From assembly GCF_002096335.1 (NCBI RefSeq), contig NZ_NCUW01000028.1, positions 131,264-195,263 on the forward strand: DNA of 64,000 nucleotides. Reading direction: 5' to 3'. Below, piece after piece: positions 8,449 to 23,232 of the stretch. Both the position numbers and the translations under genes were made by a program. The notes beneath the pieces were generated by a model that saw nothing but the letters and a program-made list of their open reading frames with translations, did not search any database and was not told where the DNA came from. The DNA comes from Streptococcus oralis subsp. dentisani. GTDB lineage: Bacteria > Bacillota > Bacilli > Lactobacillales > Streptococcaceae. Position 1 is the first letter of the stretch; each line of letters opens with the position of its first letter.

Positions 8449-8704
8449 GTAAGTCCTCCATCAAGTCTGAGACTGATTCAAAAGACTGACTCATATTACG
8501 ATTTTGGTCTAAATCCGTTAATACCTCAAGTAACTTCCGATTCTCATCAAGTCTAACATCAAAAGGCAAACCCTGATATTGAATAGCCTGACGAAGGAAA
8601 ATATTGATAGCTGTGGTCATATCCATTCCCAGATTATTAAAAACCTGTTGGGCCTGCTCCTTAACCTCACTATCCAAACGGATGCTCATGCTCGTCTTTG
8701 ACAT
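8441..8704 (-). CDS. Type II antitoxin, RelB/DinJ family
   Basis: An 87-residue antitoxin. The N-terminal ribbon-helix-helix domain (KTSMSIRLDSEVKEQAQQVF, then TTAINIFLRQAI) binds DNA and dimerises. The acidic C-terminal tail neutralises the YafQ-like toxin encoded immediately downstream with an 8-nt overlap. The pair is probably autoregulated from the promoter at 8729-8757, next to two direct repeats that may be operators. Its position beside a NACHT ATPase suggests a small defence patch. Confidence 0.92.
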   Translation of the reverse strand: MSKTSMSIRLDSEVKEQAQQVFNNLGMDMTTAINIFLRQAIQYQGLPFDVRLDENRKLLEVLTDLDQNRNMSQSFESVSDLMEDLRA

Positions 8705-8728
8705 ATTTTCACCTTCTTTCTATTTATT

Positions 8729-8785
8729 ATTTTAACAAAAATGGCAAGCTCTGTAAATACAAAACACATACAACGGACATACAAC
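8729..8785 (-). promoter_or_regulatory. Promoter and candidate operator of the toxin-antitoxin operon
   Basis: Minus-strand TTTACA (8752-8757) and TAAAAT (8729-8734) are 17 bp apart. Just upstream, ACATACAAC (plus strand) occurs twice, at 8766-8774 and 8777-8785, 11 bp apart. This is one helical turn, as expected for cooperative binding of a ribbon-helix-helix antitoxin. Confidence 0.55.
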
Positions 8786-8829
8786 ATCCTTCGATAGACA
8801 AATAGAACGAGGAACTCTCTTCAAATATA

Positions 8830-8858
8830 TTGACATAAAAAATATAAGGTGATATTCT
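8830..8858 (+). promoter_or_regulatory. Promoter of the NACHT gene
   Basis: TTGACA (8830-8835) and TATTCT (8853-8858) are 17 bp apart. The start of transcription would be near 8865, ruling out the in-frame ATG at 8849 and supporting the start at 8897. Confidence 0.75.
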
Positions 8859-8896
8859 ATAGATATACACTAAAAATACACAGGAGCGAAAAGATA

Positions 8897-10681
8897 ATGG
8901 ACGAAATCTTTAACAATGAAATTGCAAAACAATTTACTAGTGCTATTTTGGATAAATACCTTTCACCTATTATGTCCGTAACAGCTGACAAACTTAAAAC
9001 GCTCTACAATAAGGCAAAAATTGATCTAGAAATTCCATTCCAAGCTTATTTGACAAAATCTTATGAAAAATACAGTAAAATCAAAACGATTATCTACGGA
9101 ATCGAACCTAAAAAACTGTATGACTTTTTTGAAATCCCATTTTTAAAAAAAGGCTCAGACATCATCAAGCCCACTACAACAAGAGTACTAACTGATATCT
9201 CAAAATTTTTAATCATTGAAGGTTCTGGTGGAATTGGTAAATCTACTCTCATGAAACACCTTTTTCTAAGCGAATTAAAATTGAAAGACTATATTCCTAT
9301 TTTTATTGAATTAAAAGATTTCAACGAAGAGGGGCATTTAGACCTTGAGAAATTACTGATAAAAAAACTAAATCAATTTCACAATACATTCCAAGAAGAA
9401 TATTTAGATTATGCACTTCAATCTGGATGCTTTTTATTCCTATTGGATGGCTATGATGAATTGTATAGCGAAAACCAAAAAGAATTTTTCAAGAAGTTAA
9501 ATGATTTTTGTGACAAATATCCTGAAAACCATTATATCCTTTCTTCCAGACCTTATAGCGAATCCGAATTCATTGAATTTCAACGTTTCACAGTTTTAAA
9601 AGCTGTTCCTTTTACTAAGGAACAAGCTATAAGTCTTATTACTAAAATTGAATATCCAGATGAGGAACTTAAAGATAAATTTATCCGTGACCTAGAGAGT
9701 GGTTTATATGATAGACATAAATCCTTTGCTTCAAACCCTCTGTTACTAAATATCATGCTCTCCACTTACAATGACTATGCAAAAATTCCGCAAAAATTAC
9801 ACCTATTCTACTATCAAGCCTTTGATACCATGCTCTCGAAGCACGATGCTACGAAAAGTTATCGACGAAAACTGCTATCAGATTTAAGTTCAGATACTTT
9901 TAAAGAGTGCTTTGCAATCTTCTGTTTTCTAACATACCAAAAAGCAAAAACAGAGTTTACCTTCCCGGAGATTGACGAAATTTTTAAAAAATTTCCTCCT
10001 CGAATTAAAAACGTTCTCAATATAGGCAATTTTATCCACGATTTAGAAAACTGCTTATGTGTACTATACAAAGAAGGAAACAGATACAAGTTTTTCCATC
10101 GTTCTTTTCAAGAATATTTTGTTGCTTATTTTCTAAATATACAAACGGATAGTAAAATGCGTGACTATAGTTTTCGTTTAATAGAATCAGGAAAATTTAG
10201 CTCTAGTGCAGATTCAGTATTCCCTATGTTAGAGGACATGAGTACCCAACGCTTTAATAATAATATTTTAATTCCTTTATTAGATAAATTTGAAGAATCT
10301 AAATCTAAAGACGAGGACTTATTTGAATATTACATTCTCAATCTTCCAGTAAAAATTATTGTTAGGTCTGCTTCTAGAAACACACCTTTTTATTTAAGAT
10401 TCCTACACACCCAAGGTAACCTTGAGAATTTTATTTATTTTTTTTCAAACAATACTATTGATTATACATCCTACCGTACAATAGATATCCCCCTAATATC
10501 ATTTTGCAAAGATAACCATTTAATTGAACAACCTATCGAACCAGAAGAGCTCATTAAAAATAAAGAATTATTGGACTTATTTAAAAAATCTTGGGTAGGC
10601 CAAAAAATACTTTCTCTCACTCATTACAAGCAGAAACTGATAGAAGACCTAAAAGAAGATGAGATAGTCTTAGAGGATTAG
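8897..10681 (+). CDS. Stand-alone NACHT-domain NTPase (bacterial NLR-like, probable anti-phage protein)
   Basis: A 594-residue STAND-type NTPase. Walker A is GSGGIGKST (residues ~109-117) and Walker B is FLFLLDGYDEL (~179-188), followed by LSSRPYSESE, the NACHT sensor arginine region. A helical region with FFHRSFQEYFVAYFL (~410-425) is the winged-helix motif typical of NACHT proteins. The first ~100 residues are helical with no nuclease or TIR motif I can see. The C-terminal ~120 residues carry no LRR, WD or TPR pattern. Bacterial NACHT proteins of this kind are known phage-defence factors; the role here is inferred. I start at 8897 because GGAG precedes it and the promoter excludes 8849. AT-rich composition relative to flanking genes hints at transfer. 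It diverges from the toxin-antitoxin operon. Confidence 0.87.
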   Translation: MDEIFNNEIAKQFTSAILDKYLSPIMSVTADKLKTLYNKAKIDLEIPFQAYLTKSYEKYSKIKTIIYGIEPKKLYDFFEIPFLKKGSDIIKPTTTRVLTDISKFLIIEGSGGIGKSTLMKHLFLSELKLKDYIPIFIELKDFNEEGHLDLEKLLIKKLNQFHNTFQEEYLDYALQSGCFLFLLDGYDELYSENQKEFFKKLNDFCDKYPENHYILSSRPYSESEFIEFQRFTVLKAVPFTKEQAISLITKIEYPDEELKDKFIRDLESGLYDRHKSFASNPLLLNIMLSTYNDYAKIPQKLHLFYYQAFDTMLSKHDATKSYRRKLLSDLSSDTFKECFAIFCFLTYQKAKTEFTFPEIDEIFKKFPPRIKNVLNIGNFIHDLENCLCVLYKEGNRYKFFHRSFQEYFVAYFLNIQTDSKMRDYSFRLIESGKFSSSADSVFPMLEDMSTQRFNNNILIPLLDKFEESKSKDEDLFEYYILNLPVKIIVRSASRNTPFYLRFLHTQGNLENFIYFFSNNTIDYTSYRTIDIPLISFCKDNHLIEQPIEPEELIKNKELLDLFKKSWVGQKILSLTHYKQKLIEDLKEDEIVLED

Positions 10682-10714
10682 TAATCTAGCCGTTATATAT
10701 TTATGTTCACAATT

Positions 10715-10753
10715 AAAAAATAACAGGATTATCTGATGTCCTGTTATTTTTTT
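10715..10753. terminator. Bidirectional terminator between the NACHT gene and polC
   Basis: AATAACAGGA and TCCTGTTATT form a 10-bp stem with a 10-nt loop, flanked by an A run and a T run. It serves the two converging genes. Confidence 0.88.
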
Positions 10754-10794
10754 ACTATCAAACATCTCTATTCTATCGGTGGTGGCCTAATCTA

Positions 10795-13700
10795 TCAAAA
10801 CAACTCATCAAACAAACTCAACTGGTTATCTTCTGGCATATTGCCGAGAATCCCCATTTCATCCATCTTTTCAACCAAGGTTGATGAGAGTCCGCCACGC
10901 TTGCGGAGTTCCGTTTTAGAGAGGAATTCTCCCTCTTGGCGCGCGCGCACCAATTGTTTAGCAACGTTCTCTCCTAGACCATCCATAGCCACAAATGGTG
11001 GGATAAGGGTGTCGCCATCGATGAGGAATTCGGTCGCCTGACTACGGTAGAGATCGAGTTTTCCAAACTTGAAACCACGCTCCCACATCTCATTGACAAT
11101 CTCAAGAGTCGTATAGAGATCGATTTCCACATTAGAGGCTTCATTATTCTTCCGTTTTTCAGCGATTTCTGCCATTCTGCGCTTGATGGCATCCAAGCCC
11201 GCTCCCATGGTCTTGATATCAAAAGCCTTGGCGCGGATAGAGAAGTAAGCGCAGTAATAATAAATGGGATGGTGAACCTTGAAGTAGGCTACGCGAAGGG
11301 CCATCATAACGTAGGCTGCCGCATGGGCCTTAGGGAACATATACTTGATTTTCCCACAGGACTCGATATACCACTCTGGCACCTTATTGGCCTTCATAGC
11401 TTCGATGTAGCCATTTCGCTCCTCTTCGGAAATCTTCAACCACAAGCCCTTACGTACTCGTTCCATGATGGTAAAGGCCATCTTAGGTTCAAGACCAGCA
11501 TGCATGAGGTAAACCATGATGTCGTCCCGACAACCGATAACGGTTGATAGGTCAGCAATTCCTTGCTTGATCAGATCCTGGGCATTTCCCAACCAGACAT
11601 CAGTACCATGGGACAGACCTGAGAGCTGAAGCAACTCCGCAAAAGTCGTCGGATGCGTCTCATCTACCATTCCACGTACAAAGTTGGTTCCAAACTCTGG
11701 AATCCCCAGCATGCCTGTCGGAGTACCGATTTGCTCAGGTATCACACCTAAAACTTCCGTTCCAGAAAAGAGGGCCATAACGCCTTCATCATCCATAGGA
11801 ATTTCATTGGGGTCAATACCAGACAAGTCCTGAAGTTTCCGAATCATAGTCGGATCATCATGCCCCAGTACATCAAGTTTGAGGACGTTCTCATCGATAT
11901 CGTGGAAGTTAAAGTGAGTGGTCTGCCATTCAGCCGTCACGTCATCTGCTGGATACTGGACAGGCGTAAAATCATAGACATCCATGTAGTTCGGAATAAC
12001 AACGATTCCCCCCGGGTGTTGTCCTGTTGTCCGTTTGACACCAGCAGCACCTTGAGCGAGGCGTTCCACCTCTGCATCACGATAAAACTTGCCATAGTCA
12101 CGCTCGTAACCCTTGACAAAGCCATAGGCCGTCTTAGCAGCCACCGTACCAACCGTTCCTGCACGGAAGGCATATTCCTCACCAAAGATATCACGGACAT
12201 CCAAGTGGGCGCTAGGTTGGTCTTCTCCCGAGAAGTTCAAGTCAATATCGGGAACCTTGTCTCCATCAAAACCAAGGAAGGTCTCGAAAGGAATATCCTG
12301 ACCATTTTTGCTGAGTTTGTGACCGCAATTTGGACAGTCTTTATTTGGCATATCAAAACCTGAACCATAAGATCCATCGGTGATAAACTCACTGTACTGA
12401 CACTGACCACAGACATAGTGAGGAGAGAGCGGATTGACCTCTGTAATCCCGATCATGGTCGCAACAAAACTGGATCCAACAGATCCACGAGAACCAACCA
12501 AGTAACCCCGTTCATTGGAACGTTGTACCAGCATCTGGGAAGCCAGGTAAATCACGGCAAATCCATTCCCCAGAATGGAAGTTAATTCTTTTTCAATCCG
12601 CAAATCAACAATATCTGGCAGCGGATTTCCATAAATCTCAAAGGCCTTCTTATAGGTCAACTCAGCAACCGTTTCTTCCGCCTTGTCGATGAAAGGCGTG
12701 TACAAGTCACCCTTAACGACCTCAACAGGTTCAAAGATATCTGCCAAGGCATTGGGATTTTCAATAACTAGTTTGCGAGCCAGTTCCTCTCCCAAGAAGG
12801 CAAATTCATCCAACATCTCATTGGTCGTTCGAAAATGAGCCTTTGGAAGAGGAGCTGGTTGGGCATGTTCACCATGACCAATGGTTCGGTTAATCATAGC
12901 TCCTTGTCCCAAACTACGGACGATAATTTCACGGTAAATCTCTTCTTCCGGTTCGATATAGTGGACATTCCCCGTAGCCAGAACAGGTTTGCCAAGACGG
13001 TCTCCAACTTCTATCAAACTCTTGATGATGGTCTGGAGTTCCTCCATATCCTTGACCTGCTCCTTGGCAATTAATGGAGCATAAATGGCAGGTGGCATGA
13101 CCTCGATAAAGTCATAATACTTGGCCACCTCGACCGCCGCATCCACACCTTGGGAAACAACCGCATCAAAAACTTCACCTTCAGAGCAAGCTGAACCTAA
13201 AATCAGACCTTCCCGATGGGCATCTAGAACCGTTCTCGGGATCCGTGGCACTCCTTCAAAGTACTTAGTATTAGACAAAGAAACTAGTTTAAAGATATTC
13301 TTCAGCCCCACCTGATTCTTGACATAGATGGTCGCATGCTTAATCCGAGCTTTTTTATAAGAATCTGGACTGATTAGATCAATATTTAACTTAGCCAGAT
13401 CGGTCACACCATGTTTTTCTGCTACCTCTTTGATAAAGATAAAGAGCAGACGCCCAGTAGCTTCCGCATCGTAGTTGGCCATGTGGTGATGTTCCAAAGC
13501 CACACCAAAACGCTTAGTCAAAGGTCCCAAACCATGACGTTTATACTCAGGGTAGAGGTTCCTAGCAAACTCTAGCGTATCGATAACTGGCTGGCTAATC
13601 TTAGGCAAACCATGACGCTCATAGTTCGCATTCATAAAGCCAACGTCAAAGGTGGCATTGTGAGCAACTAGGACCGTATCCTCGCAAAATTCTTGGAATT

Positions 13701-15186
13701 CTTGCAAAACTTGTTCCAGTGGTTTAGCATTTTTGACATGGTCATCTGTAATTCCAGTTAACTCGGTTGTAAAGGCTGACAAGGGATGCCCGGGATTGAT
13801 AAATTCATCAAATTCAGCAATAACATTTCCCTTATACATCTTAGAAGCCGCAACCTGAATCAAGTCATTATAGATGGCAGAAAGACCTGTCGTTTCCACG
13901 TCAAAGACTACGTAGGTTGCTTCTGACAAGTCCATCTCCACTTCGTTGTAAACGATAGGAACACGGTCCTCCACGATATTGGCTTCCATTCCATAGATAA
14001 GCTGAATTCCAGCTTTCTTGGCTGCCTTATAGCCATGTGGGAAGGACTGAACATTTCCATGGTCCGTGATTGCTACCGCCTTGTGTCCCCATTTTGCAGC
14101 TGTCTCAACGATTTTCTCTACCTCAGGAAGAGCATCCATGGTCGACATATTAGTATGAGCATGAAACTCAACCCGACGCTCACCTTCTGGCATGAGATCC
14201 TTTCTTTCATGATGCACCACTTCCTGCACATCCTGCACGTTCATAGTCAAATCACGTGTGAAGTTATTCATCTCTACATTTCCACGAACACGGAGCCAAG
14301 AATTCTTTTTGATGAGGTCAAATTTCTGAGCCTCTTCTTCATTCTTAACCCATTTTTGCATTGAGAAGCTCGAACTATAGTCCGTCATCTTAAAGTTAAT
14401 CAAGACACGGCCTGTTCTGGTCACTTTATGCTCGACATCAAAGACTACCCCTTCAAAGACCAACCGATTTTCCTCAGTCGTCACATCAATCATCTGAGTA
14501 ACTTCTGCCTTATCTAGTTTTGGCTTGGCCGCAGCCTTTTTAGCCTGAAAATCAAAGGCTGGTTTCTCTTCTACTGGTGGAGGAGTCATTTGTTCCAGTT
14601 GCTCCATAGCCCGCAGGGCTTCTACGTTGGCAGCTTGAACAATTTGTTCATTCTCCGTATGGAATGCTTCCTCCTGTTCTTGTGTAAGGGCATCGTTCTT
14701 TTCAATTTGGCATACAAAAGCTGGGAAACCAAACTTTTCAAGTTGATTTGCTAGATTAGGAAGATGATTCTTCTTAAAGTGTTCCTTATCAACCGCCTCT
14801 GAACCTTCAATAAAGAGCTGATTTCCCTCCGCACGAACTTGTAAATTCTGAAAAAGAGATTTAAATCCTTGGCTTGCACATGGACCTTCAGAAAATGCCT
14901 CCTTGTAGTAGGCCTGTAAGAGTTCATTAGAAAATTCTTGAGAGAGCGCCTTGATTTCAAAAACAGCTTTATTCCCTGTCTTAGAAAATTCTTCACTCAA
15001 CCCTTTCTTTAATTCTAGAAAGATTTCAATCGGTAAAATTTTAGAAAATACAAAATGAAATTCCCAGACCTTACTAATTTTATGAACCACGACACGCTCA
15101 ATACTTGCATCCACAAGAGCCGAATCCTGTCTCAATTGATCAGAGATTCCTAGTTGATTCATCAAAATTTCAAACTTACTTGACAT
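10795..15186 (-). CDS. polC: DNA polymerase III PolC-type subunit alpha
   Basis: Replicative polymerase of low-GC Gram-positives, 1463 residues. Domains in order: N-terminal domain; OB fold (~235-320, [19 protein letters not shown]); PHP domain beginning [19 protein letters not shown] (~335); an inserted DEDDh 3'-5' exonuclease ([20 protein letters not shown], with HNATFDVGF); then the polymerase core. The core has a four-Cys zinc site (CGQCQYSEF ... CPNCGHKL) and the catalytic palm [18 protein letters not shown] precedes the ATG. It stands alone, facing the NACHT gene across a bidirectional terminator. A TAAAAT -10 box lies about 40 bp upstream of the ATG. Confidence 0.98.
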   Translation of the reverse strand: MSSKFEILMNQLGISDQLRQDSALVDASIERVVVHKISKVWEFHFVFSKILPIEIFLELKKGLSEEFSKTGNKAVFEIKALSQEFSNELLQAYYKEAFSEGPCASQGFKSLFQNLQVRAEGNQLFIEGSEAVDKEHFKKNHLPNLANQLEKFGFPAFVCQIEKNDALTQEQEEAFHTENEQIVQAANVEALRAMEQLEQMTPPPVEEKPAFDFQAKKAAAKPKLDKAEVTQMIDVTTEENRLVFEGVVFDVEHKVTRTGRVLINFKMTDYSSSFSMQKWVKNEEEAQKFDLIKKNSWLRVRGNVEMNNFTRDLTMNVQDVQEVVHHERKDLMPEGERRVEFHAHTNMSTMDALPEVEKIVETAAKWGHKAVAITDHGNVQSFPHGYKAAKKAGIQLIYGMEANIVEDRVPIVYNEVEMDLSEATYVVFDVETTGLSAIYNDLIQVAASKMYKGNVIAEFDEFINPGHPLSAFTTELTGITDDHVKNAKPLEQVLQEFQEFCEDTVLVAHNATFDVGFMNANYERHGLPKISQPVIDTLEFARNLYPEYKRHGLGPLTKRFGVALEHHHMANYDAEATGRLLFIFIKEVAEKHGVTDLAKLNIDLISPDSYKKARIKHATIYVKNQVGLKNIFKLVSLSNTKYFEGVPRIPRTVLDAHREGLILGSACSEGEVFDAVVSQGVDAAVEVAKYYDFIEVMPPAIYAPLIAKEQVKDMEELQTIIKSLIEVGDRLGKPVLATGNVHYIEPEEEIYREIIVRSLGQGAMINRTIGHGEHAQPAPLPKAHFRTTNEMLDEFAFLGEELARKLVIENPNALADIFEPVEVVKGDLYTPFIDKAEETVAELTYKKAFEIYGNPLPDIVDLRIEKELTSILGNGFAVIYLASQMLVQRSNERGYLVGSRGSVGSSFVATMIGITEVNPLSPHYVCGQCQYSEFITDGSYGSGFDMPNKDCPNCGHKLSKNGQDIPFETFLGFDGDKVPDIDLNFSGEDQPSAHLDVRDIFGEEYAFRAGTVGTVAAKTAYGFVKGYERDYGKFYRDAEVERLAQGAAGVKRTTGQHPGGIVVIPNYMDVYDFTPVQYPADDVTAEWQTTHFNFHDIDENVLKLDVLGHDDPTMIRKLQDLSGIDPNEIPMDDEGVMALFSGTEVLGVIPEQIGTPTGMLGIPEFGTNFVRGMVDETHPTTFAELLQLSGLSHGTDVWLGNAQDLIKQGIADLSTVIGCRDDIMVYLMHAGLEPKMAFTIMERVRKGLWLKISEEERNGYIEAMKANKVPEWYIESCGKIKYMFPKAHAAAYVMMALRVAYFKVHHPIYYYCAYFSIRAKAFDIKTMGAGLDAIKRRMAEIAEKRKNNEASNVEIDLYTTLEIVNEMWERGFKFGKLDLYRSQATEFLIDGDTLIPPFVAMDGLGENVAKQLVRARQEGEFLSKTELRKRGGLSSTLVEKMDEMGILGNMPEDNQLSLFDELF

Positions 15187-15480
15187 TCATTTTCCTCACA
15201 TTATTCTCTTACTATTTTACCATAATTAAGACAATTTTATCGATAGTACCATGACTCCTCAACAAGAAGATTGGTTAGTGATGTCGTCAGTTCCGTAATG
15301 TTTATGACCATTCTAAACTGAGAATCCTTATAAAGTAAAAGAGCTCCTATTCAAAATTTTTGATTGATACAGAAAAAAAGAGACTACTCTCCAACCTTTT
15401 GACAGCAAAAAGGAGAAGACCTAGCCGGTCCTCTCCAAAGTGTAACTCTTCTTCAACCTACTACAGTTGATAAAAAGTCT
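15187..15480. other. rpoC-polC intergenic region
   Basis: About 290 bp without a convincing ORF. It holds the rpoC terminator at the right and the probable polC promoter at the left (minus-strand TGGTAAAAT near 15220). I see nothing else I can support. Confidence 0.5.
15407..15436 (-). terminator. Terminator of the rpoBC operon
   Basis: On the minus strand GGAGAGGACC and GGTCTTCTCC form a 10-bp stem (one wobble) with a 5-nt loop followed by TTTTT, about 45 nt after the rpoC stop. Confidence 0.85.
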
Positions 15481-18400
15481 TTATTCTACTGTTTCTTCAA
15501 CTTGGATTTCCACAACTTCCTCTACTGGAGCATTTTCTGTCTCTTCTTGTTCTGGAGCCAGATAGGCTGCTTCATTGATAGCTTGTGGTTCAAGGTTACG
15601 GTAGCGAGCCATACCAGTACCTGCTGGGATGATCTTACCGATGATAACATTTTCCTTGAGTCCAAGGAGATGGTCTTTCTTACCACGGATGGCCGCATCT
15701 GTAAGGACACGAGTTGTTTCCTGGAAAGAAGCCGCTGACAAGAAACTGTTTGTTTCAAGTGAGGCTTTGGTGATTCCCATAAGAACTGGGCGACCTGTCG
15801 CTGGAACTCCACCTGAGATAAGAACGTCTTTGTTGGCATCTGTAAAGTCATTGATGTCCATGAGGGTACCCATGAGGAGATCTGTGTCTCCTGGATCCAT
15901 GACACGAACTTTACGGATCATTTGACGAACCATTACCTCGATGTGTTTGTCACCGATTTCTACCCCTTGGCTACGGTAAACTTTTTGTACTTCACCGAGA
16001 AGGTAGGTTTCAACTGACAAGACATCACGAACAGCAAGGAGACGTTTCGGTTGGATAGAACCTTCTGTCAATGCTGCACCGCGAGAGACTTGGTCTCCAA
16101 CTTCGACACGCATACGGGCTGTAAATGGCACCACGTACTCACCTTCGCCAGTTTCACCTTTAACAAAGACTTTCTTGGTACGAGTTGAAGCATCTTCTTC
16201 GATGGCTGTAACCTCACCCTTGACTTCAGTGATGACCGCCTCCCCTTTCGGATTGCGAGCTTCAAAGATTTCTTGGACACGAGGAAGACCCTGAGTGATA
16301 TCGGTATTTGAGGCAACTCCACCCGTGTGGAAGGTACGCATTGTAAGCTGTGTACCAGGTTCCCCGATAGATTGGGCAGCAATTGTTCCGACTGCTTCAC
16401 CAACTTCAACCGCATCACCAGTCGCCAAGTTAATACCGTAACAGTGACGGCAGACACCATGACGAGTGTTACATGTAAATACAGAGCGGATAGTCACTTC
16501 TTCCACACCAGCATTGACAATTTCACGCGCCTTGTCTTCTGTAATCAACTCGTTCGGACCGATGATCACTGCACCAGTTTCTGGGTGTTTAACAGTTTTC
16601 TTAGTGTAACGACCATTGAGACGCTCTTCGAGAGACTCGATCATCTCTTTTCCTTCTGCAATAGAGCGGATCAAGAGACCACGGTCAGTTCCACAGTCGT
16701 CCTCACGGATGATAACATCTTGGGCAACGTCAACCAAACGACGAGTAAGATAACCTGAGTCGGCTGTCTTAAGGGCCGTATCGGTCATACCTTTACGCGC
16801 ACCGTGAGTTGAGAAGAACATTTCGAGTACTGACAAACCTTCGCGGAAGTTTGAAAGGATTGGTAATTCCATGATACGTCCGTTTGGCGCTGCCATCAGA
16901 CCACGCATACCGGCAAGCTGTGAGAAGTTTGAGATGTTACCACGAGCTCCAGAGTCCATCATCATAACGATTGGGTTCTTCGGATCTTGGTTGGCAACCA
17001 AGCGTTTCTCCAATTTTTCACGAGCTGCACGCCATTCAGCGGTAACTGCATTGTAGCGCTCGTCGTCTGTGATCATACCACGACGGAATTGTTTGGTGAT
17101 TTGTTCTACACGTTTGTGTGATTCTTCGATGATTTCAGCCTTGTCTTCAACCACCGGAATGTCGGCGATACCCACCGTCAAACCTGCAAGAGTTGAGTGG
17201 TGGTAACCGAGGTCCTTCATACGGTCAAGTAGGGCAGAAGTTTCTGTCGTACGGAAACGTTTGAAGATTTCAGCGATGATATTTCCAAGGTTTTTCTTCT
17301 TGAATGGAGGGTTGAGTTCAAGATTGCTGATGGCTTCCTTGATATCTCCACCAAGTGGCAAGAAGTATTTAGCTGGAACACCCTCTGTCAAGTTAGCATT
17401 GTTTGGTTCTTGCAAGTATGGTAGACCCTCTGGCATGATGTCGTTGAAGAGGATTTTACCAACTGTTGTCAGCAAGACTTTATGTTTTTGCTCTTCTGTC
17501 CATGGTTTGTTAAGGCTGTCTGTTGCGATACCTACACGTGAGTGGAGGTGAACATAACCATTGCGGTAAGCCATAACAGCTTCGTCACGGTCTTTGAAGA
17601 CCATTCCTTCACCTTCACGACCAGCTTCTTCCATGGTCAAGTAGTAGTTACCCAAAACCATGTCCTGAGATGGAGTAACAACTGGTTTCCCATCTTTTGG
17701 ATTCAAGATATGCTCAGCAGCCAACATCAAGATGCGAGCTTCTGCTTGAGCTTCTTCTGAAAGTGGTACGTGGATGGCCATTTGGTCCCCGTCAAAGTCG
17801 GCATTGTAGGCTTCACAGACAAGTGGGTGCAAGCGAAGGGCCTTACCATCAATCAAGACAGGTTCAAAGGCTTGGATACCCAAACGGTGAAGGGTCGGTG
17901 CGCGGTTCAAAAGCACTGGGTGTTCTTTAATCACTTCTTCAAGAATGTCCCAGATACGCTCATCTCCACGTTCCACCAAGCGTTTCGCTGCTTTCACGTT
18001 TTGCACGATGTCACGAGCGACAATTTCACGCATGACAAATGGTTTAAAGAGCTCGATGGCCATTTCACGTGGCACACCACATTGGTACATCTTAAGAGTT
18101 GGACCAACGGCGATAACGGAACGTCCTGAGAAGTCAACACGTTTACCGAGCAAGTTTTGACGGAAGCGTCCTTGTTTACCTTTAAGCATGTGGCTCAATG
18201 ATTTGAGTGGACGACTACCTGGTCCTGTAATCGGACGGCCGCGACGACCATTGTCAATCAAAGCGTCAACCGCTTCTTGAAGCATACGCTTTTCATTTTG
18301 AACGATGATACCTGGTGCATTCAACTCAAGCAAACGGGCCAAACGGTTGTTACGGTTGATAACACGACGGTAAAGGTCGTTCAAGTCAGATGAGGCAAAA

Positions 18401-19146
18401 CGGCCACCATCCAACTGCAACATTGGACGGAGATCTGGTGGAATAACCGGAAGGATGTTAAGAATCATCCATTCAGGTTTGTTTCCAGACTTGTAAAAGG
18501 CATCTAAAACATCCAAACGACGGATGGCTTTGACACGTTTTTGTCCAGTAGCTGTTTTCAACTCTTCTTTGAGTTCAGCAATTTCTTTTTCAAGATCTAC
18601 TTGTTTCAAAAGGTCTTGGATGGCTTCGGCACCCATTTTGGCAACGAATGATCCATAACCATACTCACGCAAGCGCTCACGGTATTCGCGCTCTGTCATG
18701 ATAGACTTGTGCTCAAGTGGTGTATCCTTAGGATCAATCACCACATAAGCCGCAAAGTAGATAACCTCCTCGAGGGCACGAGGACTCATATCAAGGGTCA
18801 AGCCCATACGGCTTGGAATCCCCTTGAAGTACCAGATGTGAGATACAGGAGCTTTCAACTCGATGTGCCCCATACGCTCACGACGAACTTTCGTACGCGT
18901 TACTTCAACCCCACAGCGGTCACAAACAATTCCTCTGTAGCGAATGCGTTTGTACTTCCCACAAGCACATTCCCAGTCTTTTGTAGGACCAAAAATCACT
19001 TCGTCAAAGAGTCCTTCACGCTCTGGCTTCAACGTACGGTAATTGATTGTTTCAGGTTTTTTGACTTCTCCATAAGACCATGAACGGACTTTGCTTGGAG
19101 AAGCTAGGGTGATTTGCATACTTTTAAAACGATTTACATCAACCAC
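15481..19146 (-). CDS. rpoC: DNA-directed RNA polymerase subunit beta'
   Basis: Largest catalytic subunit of RNA polymerase, 1221 residues. It starts with GTG at 19146 ([20 protein letters not shown]), preceded by AGGGAAG. Visible landmarks are the N-terminal zinc ribbon [20 protein letters not shown], the catalytic Mg motif [10 protein letters not shown], the bridge-helix/trigger-loop region, and a second Cys cluster [13 protein letters not shown]. It lies 32 bp downstream of rpoB in the same operon and ends in an acidic Glu-rich tail, as in pneumococcal RpoC. Confidence 0.99.
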   Translation of the reverse strand: MVDVNRFKSMQITLASPSKVRSWSYGEVKKPETINYRTLKPEREGLFDEVIFGPTKDWECACGKYKRIRYRGIVCDRCGVEVTRTKVRRERMGHIELKAPVSHIWYFKGIPSRMGLTLDMSPRALEEVIYFAAYVVIDPKDTPLEHKSIMTEREYRERLREYGYGSFVAKMGAEAIQDLLKQVDLEKEIAELKEELKTATGQKRVKAIRRLDVLDAFYKSGNKPEWMILNILPVIPPDLRPMLQLDGGRFASSDLNDLYRRVINRNNRLARLLELNAPGIIVQNEKRMLQEAVDALIDNGRRGRPITGPGSRPLKSLSHMLKGKQGRFRQNLLGKRVDFSGRSVIAVGPTLKMYQCGVPREMAIELFKPFVMREIVARDIVQNVKAAKRLVERGDERIWDILEEVIKEHPVLLNRAPTLHRLGIQAFEPVLIDGKALRLHPLVCEAYNADFDGDQMAIHVPLSEEAQAEARILMLAAEHILNPKDGKPVVTPSQDMVLGNYYLTMEEAGREGEGMVFKDRDEAVMAYRNGYVHLHSRVGIATDSLNKPWTEEQKHKVLLTTVGKILFNDIMPEGLPYLQEPNNANLTEGVPAKYFLPLGGDIKEAISNLELNPPFKKKNLGNIIAEIFKRFRTTETSALLDRMKDLGYHHSTLAGLTVGIADIPVVEDKAEIIEESHKRVEQITKQFRRGMITDDERYNAVTAEWRAAREKLEKRLVANQDPKNPIVMMMDSGARGNISNFSQLAGMRGLMAAPNGRIMELPILSNFREGLSVLEMFFSTHGARKGMTDTALKTADSGYLTRRLVDVAQDVIIREDDCGTDRGLLIRSIAEGKEMIESLEERLNGRYTKKTVKHPETGAVIIGPNELITEDKAREIVNAGVEEVTIRSVFTCNTRHGVCRHCYGINLATGDAVEVGEAVGTIAAQSIGEPGTQLTMRTFHTGGVASNTDITQGLPRVQEIFEARNPKGEAVITEVKGEVTAIEEDASTRTKKVFVKGETGEGEYVVPFTARMRVEVGDQVSRGAALTEGSIQPKRLLAVRDVLSVETYLLGEVQKVYRSQGVEIGDKHIEVMVRQMIRKVRVMDPGDTDLLMGTLMDINDFTDANKDVLISGGVPATGRPVLMGITKASLETNSFLSAASFQETTRVLTDAAIRGKKDHLLGLKENVIIGKIIPAGTGMARYRNLEPQAINEAAYLAPEQEETENAPVEEVVEIQVEETVE

Positions 19147-19178
19147 TATTTCTTCCCTTTCTATTCTAAGTGAACTGC

Positions 19179-22790
<3,612 letters not shown>

Positions 22791-22933
22791 GATGATTCTC
22801 CTTTGTAAATAAGTTCCAAGCCTTATCAATCAGGCTTTTCTAATCGTCATATGGTTATAAAAACCTTATCACCATGTCCCTTTGATGAATTTTCAGAATC
22901 TTTAAATATTTGTTACAAGCACTCAAAAACCTG

Positions 22934-23019
22934 AAAAAAAGCACAAAAAGAGCAGCTAAATCTGACTTTTTCAGAAGATTTAACTGCTGTGAGTCTTGTC
23001 TGGACAATATTTCAGACAA
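22934..23019 (-). promoter_or_regulatory. Structured rpoB leader with a terminator-like hairpin (possible attenuator)
   Basis: On the minus strand, transcripts from the promoter at 23044-23072 first meet a 7-bp hairpin (TTGTCTG / CAGACAA, 22996-23019). They then meet a 13-bp stem AGCAGTTAAATCT / AGATTTAGCTGCT (22951-22988) followed by CTTTTTGTGCTTTTTTT (to 22934). No minus-strand gene lies between the promoter and this hairpin, so it cannot simply end an upstream gene. Premature termination in the rpoBC leader is the natural reading; the controlling signal is unknown. Confidence 0.6.
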
Positions 23020-23043
23020 AACCTACGACAAATGATTACTTAT

Positions 23044-23072
23044 ATTATACCTTATTTAGATAGATTTTTCAA
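23044..23072 (-). promoter_or_regulatory. Promoter of rpoBC
   Basis: Minus-strand TTGAAA (23067-23072) and TATAAT (23044-23049) are 17 bp apart. It is divergent from the pullulanase promoter. Confidence 0.8.
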
Positions 23073-23163
23073 GGTTCTTTTTACTATTTTTTAAACAATC
23101 TTTTCCTATAAAATGGTTTAACCTTTCAAAAGAATTAATCATAAAATTTTTTCTCAAAAATTG

Positions 23164-23201
23164 AGAAAACGCTTGCACAAATGTTTACCTCATGCTATAC
23201 T
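23164..23201 (+). promoter_or_regulatory. Pullulanase promoter with overlapping cre site
   Basis: TTGCAC (23173-23178) and TATACT (23196-23201) are 17 bp apart. AGAAAACGCTTGCA (23164-23177) matches the CcpA cre consensus TGWAARCGYTWNCW at 13 of 14 positions and overlaps the -35 box. This predicts repression by CcpA when preferred sugars are present. Confidence 0.75.
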
Positions 23202-23232
23202 GATAAGAAATAACTACACAAGGAGAATTGTG

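Noticed and set aside
8849-8896. Upstream start for the NACHT gene
   Set aside because: ATG 8849 lies inside the promoter spacer; the transcript starts later.
23161-23232. Upstream start for the pullulanase
   Set aside because: The extension contains the -35, -10 and cre site; the YSIRK-like signal begins at 23233.
22830-23232. tRNA or small protein gene in the rpoB-pullulanase gap
   Set aside because: No cloverleaf and no ORF with ribosome site; two divergent promoters and leader hairpins account for the sequence.
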